64,000 nucleotides of DNA from Bradyrhizobium vignae. Its GTDB lineage: Bacteria > Pseudomonadota > Alphaproteobacteria > Rhizobiales > Xanthobacteraceae. Below, piece by piece: positions 59,819 through 64,000 of this stretch (position 1 is the stretch's first letter; each line of letters starts with the position of its first letter). A program made the translations under genes and the position numbers. The notes beneath the pieces were generated by a model, which was not told where the DNA came from, made no database searches, and saw only the letters and a list, made by a program, of their open reading frames with translations. The stretch spans positions 85,400 through 149,399 of the forward strand of contig NZ_RDQF01000017.1 of the NCBI RefSeq assembly GCF_004114425.1, read 5' to 3'.

Positions 59819-60745
59819 ATGCCTGACGTCCGCGTTCTCGCCACCGACCTCGAATTTCCCGAAGGGCCGGTCGTGATGCCGGACGGCTCGGTGGTGCTGG
59901 TGGAGATCCGCGGCCAGCGCCTGACGCGCGTTTATCCCGACGGCCGCAAGGAGATCGTCGCCAAGGTGCCCGGTGGCCCGAATGGCGCCGCCCTCGGCCC
60001 CGACGGCAAGATCTACATCTGCAACAATGGCGGCTTCTCCTGGATTCCGACCCGCAACATGATCATGCCGGGTCCGCAGCCGGACGACTATCTCGGCGGC
60101 TCGATCCAGCGCGTCGATCTGCAATCCGGCAAGGTCGAGACCGTCGTCACCAAATGCGGCGCGCACGATCTGCGCGGGCCGAACGACCTGGTGTTCGACA
60201 GGCAGGGCGGCCTCTGGTTCTCCGATCTCGGCAAGCGCCGCGCCCGCGAGATGGATGTCGGCGGCATGTATTACCTCAAGCCCGGCATGACCGAGATCGT
60301 GGAAGTCGTGCATGGCGTGCTGCCGGCCAACGGCATTGGGCTGTCGCCGGACGAGAACACGGTCTACATCGCGGAGACGCCGACCGGCCGGCTTTGGGCC
60401 TATGAGCTCTCGGCGCCGGGCACGCTCAAGCCGCGCGATGCGATCTATCGCGGCGAGCGCGGCAAGCCGATCTGCGGCCTCGGCGGCTACCAGATGTTCG
60501 ACTCGCTCGCAGTGGAGGCGAACGGCAATGTCTGCGTCGCCACCCTCGTCTCCGGCTGCATCTCCGTGATCGCGCCCGACGGCACCTTGGTCGAGCAGGT
60601 TCCGACCGGCGACCGCGTCACCACCAACATCGCCTTCGGCGGCCCCGAGCTGAGGACCGCCTACATCACGCTGTCGGGTAAGGGCGAACTGATCGCCATG
60701 GACTGGCCGCGCGGCGGTTTGCCGCTCAATTTCCTAAACAAGTAG
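59819..60745 (+). CDS. SMP-30/gluconolactonase family protein
   Basis: 308 residues from the ATG at 59819 (GGGAGGGTCCC upstream). A six-bladed propeller typical of SMP-30: LEFPEGPVVMPDGSVVLVEI with the conserved metal Glu, VPGGPNGAALGPDGKIYICN, then GPNDLVFDRQGGLWFSDLGK with Asn and Asp, and GIGLSPDENTVYIAETPTGR. The members hydrolyse sugar lactones to acids. The nearby enolase-superfamily enzyme could use such an acid, making a lactone-to-acid-to-ketoacid path possible (inference). Followed by a family A repeat. Confidence 0.87.
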   Translation: MPDVRVLATDLEFPEGPVVMPDGSVVLVEIRGQRLTRVYPDGRKEIVAKVPGGPNGAALGPDGKIYICNNGGFSWIPTRNMIMPGPQPDDYLGGSIQRVDLQSGKVETVVTKCGAHDLRGPNDLVFDRQGGLWFSDLGKRRAREMDVGGMYYLKPGMTEIVEVVHGVLPANGIGLSPDENTVYIAETPTGRLWAYELSAPGTLKPRDAIYRGERGKPICGLGGYQMFDSLAVEANGNVCVATLVSGCISVIAPDGTLVEQVPTGDRVTTNIAFGGPELRTAYITLSGKGELIAMDWPRGGLPLNFLNK

Positions 60746-60760
60746 ACGGTGCTAGTGACC

Positions 60761-60854
60761 GTCATTGCGAGCGAAGCGAAGCAACCGGAATGCGTCCACG
60801 GTGAGTCTGGATTGCTTCGTCGCTTCACTCCTCGCCTTCACTCCTCGCAATGAC
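60761..60854. repeat. Intergenic repeat family A, copy
   Basis: GTCATTGCGAGCGAAGCGAAGCAACCGGAATGCG at the left and TCTGGATTGCTTCGTCGCTTC... CTCGCAATGAC at the right, with the right arm partly duplicated (TTCACTCCTCGCC, TTCACTCCTCGCA). Confidence 0.8.
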
Positions 60855-60871
60855 AACGGAGAGTAACTCAA

Positions 60872-61465
60872 ATGCCCTGGCCCGATCCCATCACCCTGCG
60901 CGGACAGCACGCCCGTCTCGAGCCGCTGTCGCATCAGCATCGCGAGGGTCTGGTCGAGGCGGTCAAGGACGGCGAGCTGTCAAAACTCTGGTACACGGCG
61001 ATCCCGCTGCCCGAGAACATGGGCAAGGAGATCGACCGCCGCCTCGGCTTGCAGGCCGCAGGGTCGATGCTGCCGTTCACCGTGTTCGATGCCGGCGGCA
61101 GGATCGTAGGCATGACCACCTACATGAACATCGATGCCACCAACCGCCGCGTCGAGATCGGCTCGACCTGGTATGGCAAGAGCGCTCAGCGCGGTCCGCT
61201 CAACACGCAGTGTAAGCTGTTGCTGCTGCGCCATGCCTTCGAGACGCTGAACTGCATAGCGGTCGAGTTCCGTACGCATTTCTTCAACCACCAGAGTCGC
61301 CGCGCCATCGAGCGCCTGGGCGCCAAGCAGGACGGCATTCTGCGCAGCCACCAGATCGCGCCGAACGGCACGCTGCGCGATACGGTTGTTTACAGCATCA
61401 CCGCCGCCGAATGGCCGACGGTACAGGCGCATTTGGAATTCCAACTCAACGACAAGCCGCGCTAG
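60872..61465 (+). CDS. GNAT acetyltransferase, RimJ/RimL-like
   Basis: 197 residues. The pattern ITLRGQHARLEPLSHQHREG, MLPFTVFDAGGRIVGMTTYM, RRVEIGSTWYGKSAQRGPLN and CIAVEFRTHFFNHQSRRAIE RLGAKQDG is that of the RimJ/RimL ribosomal-protein or amino-acid acetyltransferases. It transfers acetyl from acetyl-CoA to an amino group; target unknown. GGAGAGTAACTCAA lies before the ATG. A strong hairpin (61499-61521) follows the stop. Confidence 0.86.
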   Translation: MPWPDPITLRGQHARLEPLSHQHREGLVEAVKDGELSKLWYTAIPLPENMGKEIDRRLGLQAAGSMLPFTVFDAGGRIVGMTTYMNIDATNRRVEIGSTWYGKSAQRGPLNTQCKLLLLRHAFETLNCIAVEFRTHFFNHQSRRAIERLGAKQDGILRSHQIAPNGTLRDTVVYSITAAEWPTVQAHLEFQLNDKPR

Positions 61466-61498
61466 ACAGATGTGCACCGCATCGGCCGCGCTCTCGAT

Positions 61499-61521
61499 CA
61501 CCTCTCCCATGGGGAGAGGTG
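61499..61521. terminator. 10-bp stem, 3-base loop hairpin after the GNAT gene
   Basis: CACCTCTCCC (61499-61508), loop ATG, GGGAGAGGTG (61512-61521): perfect inverted repeat. No T-run follows. It lies between the GNAT and GMC genes; it may end transcription from the first, or be a dispersed palindrome related to the CACCTCTCCC element at 47952. Confidence 0.6.
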
Positions 61522-61576
61522 TCGGAAACCCGCAGCTGCAGTTCACTCGAATTCACGACATGCTGGGAGTAGCCGA

Positions 61577-63223
61577 ATGGACAGATTTGATTATGTGATC
61601 GTCGGCGCGGGTTCCGCCGGTTGCGTGCTCACCAGCCGGCTCAGCGAGGATCCCAATACGACCGTCTGCGTGCTCGAGGCGGGCCCTTCCGACTGGCACC
61701 CGTACATCCATCTGCCGGCGGGTTTCATCAAGACCTTCCACATGAAGAGCATCAATTGGGCCTACCAGCAGGAGCCGGGGCCCTGGACCGGCGGGCGCAG
61801 CATCTATGCGCCGCGCGGCAAGACGCTCGGCGGCTCGTCCTCGATCAACGGCCACATCTACAACCGCGGCCAACGCATGGATTTCGACACCTGGGCGCAG
61901 ATGGGCAACCGCGGCTGGGGCTATGCCGACGTGCTGCCGTACTTCCGGCGATTGGAGAGGCGGGTCGGCGAGGGCGAGGACACCTATCGCGGCCGCGACG
62001 GCAATCTCATCGTCACCACCATGAACTGGCGCGATCCGCTCTGCGAAGCCTTCATGGAAGGCGCGGTCTCGCTCGGCATCCCCCGCAACCCCGATTATAA
62101 CGGCAAGACCCAGGAGGGTGTCTCCTACTGCCAGCGCACCATCAACAACGGCCTGCGCGTCTCCGGCGCCACCGCATTCCTCAAGCCCGCGATGAAGCGG
62201 CCGAACGTGCACGTGCACACGCATGCGCACGCGACCGAGATCATTTTCGAAGGCAAGCGCGCCGTCGGTGTGCGCTACATGAAGGGCGGCCGCGGCGGCC
62301 AGCCGGTCGAAGTGCGCGCCAACAAGGAAGTCATTCTCTCCGGCGGCACCTATAATTCGCCGCAACTCCTGCAGCTCTCCGGCGTCGGTTCGCCCGATCT
62401 GTTGCAGCAGCACGGCATCGCGGTGCGTCACGCGCTCCCCGTTGGCGAAGGCCTTCAGGACCATTACGCCCCGCGCACGGTCGCGCGCGTCAAGAACATC
62501 AAGACCATCAACGAGCTTCGCCGCGGCTTTTCGCTGTGGATCGAGGCGATGAAATGGGCCACCGCGCGGCGCGGGCTGCTGTCGCTGTCGCCGACCATGG
62601 TCTATTGCTTCTGGCACTCCGGCGAGAGCGCGGAGAGCTCCGACCTTCAGCTCACCTTCACGCCGGCTTCCTACAAGGAAGGCGTGCAGGGCCAGCTCGA
62701 GGACGAGCCCGGCATGACCGTGGCGTCCTGGCAGCAGCGCCCCGAGAGCCGCGGCTATGTCCGCATTCGCTCGGCTGATCCGTTCGCGCCGCCGATCATC
62801 CAGACCAATTATCTCGACGCCGAGCTCGACCGCCGCGTCATCGTCGGCGGCATGAAGCTCGCGCGCAAGCTTTTGAAGAGTGCCCCGCTGTCGCCCTACT
62901 ACGCCTACGAGGATTTCCCCGGCCCCAACGTCAACACCGACGACGAATTTCTGCACGCCGCCACCCAACGCGGCACCACCACCTTCCACCCCGGCTGCAC
63001 CTGCCGCATGGGCCCGGCGGACTCAACCTGGGCCGTGGTTGACGACCACCTCCGCGTCCACGGCCTGGAGGGCCTGCGCGTCATCGACGCCTCCGTGATG
63101 CCGCGCATGATCTCGGCCAACCTCAACGCCTCCACCATGATGATCGCCGACCGCGCCTCGGACCTGATCCGCGGCAAGCAGCCGATGGAAGCGGCGCGGA
63201 TTCCGGACGCCGCGGTGGCGTGA
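61577..63223 (+). CDS. GMC-family FAD-dependent oxidoreductase
   Basis: 548 residues from the ATG at 61577. N-terminal FAD-binding MDRFDYVIVGAGSAGCVLTS, RLSEDPNTTVCVLEAGPSD and PRGKTLGGSSSINGHIYNRG, the GMC signature 1. The second signature appears in VILSGGTYNSPQLLQLSGVG. Catalytic His pair region: HPGCTCRMGPADSTWAVVDD and VIDASVMPRMISANLNASTM. It would oxidise an alcohol, choline or sugar to aldehyde or lactone with FAD. The substrate is unknown. A choline dehydrogenase-like role is possible, but no betaine genes are adjacent. Confidence 0.92.
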   Translation: MDRFDYVIVGAGSAGCVLTSRLSEDPNTTVCVLEAGPSDWHPYIHLPAGFIKTFHMKSINWAYQQEPGPWTGGRSIYAPRGKTLGGSSSINGHIYNRGQRMDFDTWAQMGNRGWGYADVLPYFRRLERRVGEGEDTYRGRDGNLIVTTMNWRDPLCEAFMEGAVSLGIPRNPDYNGKTQEGVSYCQRTINNGLRVSGATAFLKPAMKRPNVHVHTHAHATEIIFEGKRAVGVRYMKGGRGGQPVEVRANKEVILSGGTYNSPQLLQLSGVGSPDLLQQHGIAVRHALPVGEGLQDHYAPRTVARVKNIKTINELRRGFSLWIEAMKWATARRGLLSLSPTMVYCFWHSGESAESSDLQLTFTPASYKEGVQGQLEDEPGMTVASWQQRPESRGYVRIRSADPFAPPIIQTNYLDAELDRRVIVGGMKLARKLLKSAPLSPYYAYEDFPGPNVNTDDEFLHAATQRGTTTFHPGCTCRMGPADSTWAVVDDHLRVHGLEGLRVIDASVMPRMISANLNASTMMIADRASDLIRGKQPMEAARIPDAAVA

Positions 63224-63848
63224 GGCGCCACTTCTGCCGATATGGAGGTCCGGATGGAGCGCAAGCGCAATCCGGGGGCGTTGGCCCCGGGTCCGACGTT
63301 TTGCCCGGATTACGCTTTCGCTTCAGCCGGGCGACGAGGTGTAGCGACCTGTGACTGTCTCGTCGGGCAAAACACCTTGCCGCCCGTCAACCCCTGCGCG
63401 CGAAAATATTCTTCTTTACCGAAATTCGGAAATGCGGCATAAGCCGAAACAGCCCGGCTCACGGAAGAGGGGCGGTTCGCGAGTCGTTCGAAGCGCGGGC
63501 CGGGTTGCGGTGGACGCGGCAGCGTCGTGCGCGAGATGTCAAGGGCAGGGCGGATTGCTCTCCGTGAGCCCGAGGCTTCGTGCGGACGAGCGGCGCTGTG
63601 TGCGTACGGCAAAACCGTGTGGTCCTGGCCGTCGTTGCTACGGTCAAGCTCTTGCGGATGCGGCAGTCGCGTCAACCGGCGCGATGGCCGGTGACTTTCG
63701 CGGGAGTGAGGGAGGCCAGAACGAATTCGGCTCCCGGGAGAGCGCGGCATAAGCCGTCCGACCATCGCGCAGGGAAGGCCGAGTGATCGGCGACACCTGT
63801 ATGCTGCTGTGCGGTTCTTCCTGCGTGTGCTTTGCGCGCAGCGGACCG

Positions 63849-63868
63849 CGGGTGCCAGTCGGCACCCG
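63849..63868. repeat. Short hairpin in the non-coding stretch
   Basis: CGGGTGCC, loop AGTC, GGCACCCG. A perfect 8-bp stem, GC-rich, followed by GCCTTCCCC. Confidence 0.6.
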
Positions 63869-63903
63869 GCCTTCCCCATAGGCGTTAAGTTTGTTCTTGA
63901 GTG

Positions 63904-63925
63904 TTGGAATCACACGTGATTCCAA
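63904..63925. repeat. 9-bp inverted repeat just upstream of a partial gene
   Basis: TTGGAATCA, spacer CACG, TGATTCCAA at 63904-63925, seven bases before the ATG at 63932. Either a control site for the following gene or part of the end of a mobile element. Confidence 0.55.
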
Positions 63926-63931
63926 GGCGGG

Positions 63932-64000
63932 ATGGCAGACGAATCGCTTCTGAACGAGGACTGGACGAGAGTGGTTACGCAGCTCGGCGGGGCTGCGCAG
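63932..64000 (+). CDS. N-terminal fragment of a probable IS4-type transposase (cut by window edge)
   Basis: 23 codons visible before the window ends: MADESLLNEDWTRVVTQLGG then AAQ. The start resembles the N-terminus of rhizobial IS4-family transposases as I remember them; the resemblance is short and unverified. The inverted repeat at 63904-63925 lies directly upstream. The catalytic DDE region, if present, is outside the window. Confidence 0.4.
   Translation, partial: MADESLLNEDWTRVVTQLGGAAQ

Larger units (their letters stand above)
63224..63931. other. Non-coding stretch of about 700 bp, probable transcript or repeat element
   Basis: Between the GMC gene and the last partial gene. Open frames on both strands give arginine/proline/serine-rich translations without domain features. 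Palindromes are at 63849-63868 and 63904-63925, and a GC-rich GGGGGCGTTGGCCCCGGG hairpin is near 63275. From my own memory, similar text recurs in Bradyrhizobium genomes next to mobile elements; this is unverified. Confidence 0.45.

Noticed and set aside
61553..62989. Minus-strand open frame of 478 codons over the GMC gene
   Set aside because: Antisense shadow; no domain, while the GMC signatures on the plus strand are complete.
63310..63879. Minus-strand open frame of 189 codons in the final non-coding stretch
   Set aside because: Arg/Pro/Ser-rich low-complexity translation, no ribosome binding site, and the region is full of hairpins; better seen as non-coding.

Overview
The window is a high-GC chromosomal segment, most likely from Bradyrhizobium or a close relative in the Rhizobiales (inference). 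It has a complete pqqABCDE operon, intracellular PHA mobilisation, a prkA-yeaH-spoVR stress operon, several Rhizobiales-style intergenic palindrome families, and an enolase-superfamily protein of 389 residues. As far as I remember them, that protein keeps every active-site position of the D-tartrate dehydratase characterised from Bradyrhizobium japonicum. Genes are dense, with frequent 4-bp start/stop overlaps. I saw no rRNA, tRNA or CRISPR.

Layout. 1-3.6 kb: end of prkA, yeaH (DUF444) and spoVR, closed by a 20-bp perfect palindrome. 3.6-5.1 kb: leftward arsR-SRPBCC-small membrane protein-DUF1801 operon with two matching palindromic operators in front of arsR. 5.3-9 kb: exported DsrE-like and hypothetical proteins, a membrane-anchored adenylate cyclase with a C-terminal FGE/sulfatase-like domain, and a DUF4399 protein. 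9-13.8 kb: leftward operon for a flavin/Fe-S NAD(P)H oxidoreductase and 2-oxoacid:ferredoxin oxidoreductase (korA, korB). 14-19.2 kb: a DUF4286-like protein, then leftward pqqA-B-C-D-E with an overlapping prolyl iminopeptidase gene. 19.5-28.6 kb: DUF6894 protein, amidase, glutathione peroxidase, DUF3297, tarD, DUF418 membrane protein, malonyl-CoA decarboxylase, and a divergent AraC/MFS pair. 29-36 kb: CPA2 antiporter with a universal-stress-type tail, and an RND pump with its adaptor. 36-41 kb: GNAT, an exported protein with a lysozyme-like motif, a flavin monooxygenase plus cupin, and a divergent AraC regulator.

41-50 kb holds the most coherent accessory unit. An XRE-cupin regulator diverges from a peptide-type ABC importer (binding protein, two permeases, fused double ATPase), and a DadA-like FAD oxidase and a GhrA-like 2-hydroxyacid dehydrogenase lie inside the transporter operon. 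This looks like uptake and oxidation of an amino-acid-like compound whose identity is unknown. 50-64 kb: a small membrane protein, a 1107-residue SAM/cyclase/ATPase/TPR signalling protein, a PHA depolymerase, a GST, small hypotheticals, a sugar-acid-type enolase-superfamily enzyme with divergent AraC-GyrI regulator, an SMP-30 lactonase, a GNAT, a GMC oxidoreductase, and finally a ~700-bp non-coding stretch leading into what may be an IS4-type transposase gene cut by the window edge.

The window is laced with repeats. One family (outer ends GTCATTGCGAG and CTCGCAATGAC) has eight recognisable copies between genes, and at least five other palindromic elements are present. All product calls come from reading motifs; no database search was run.
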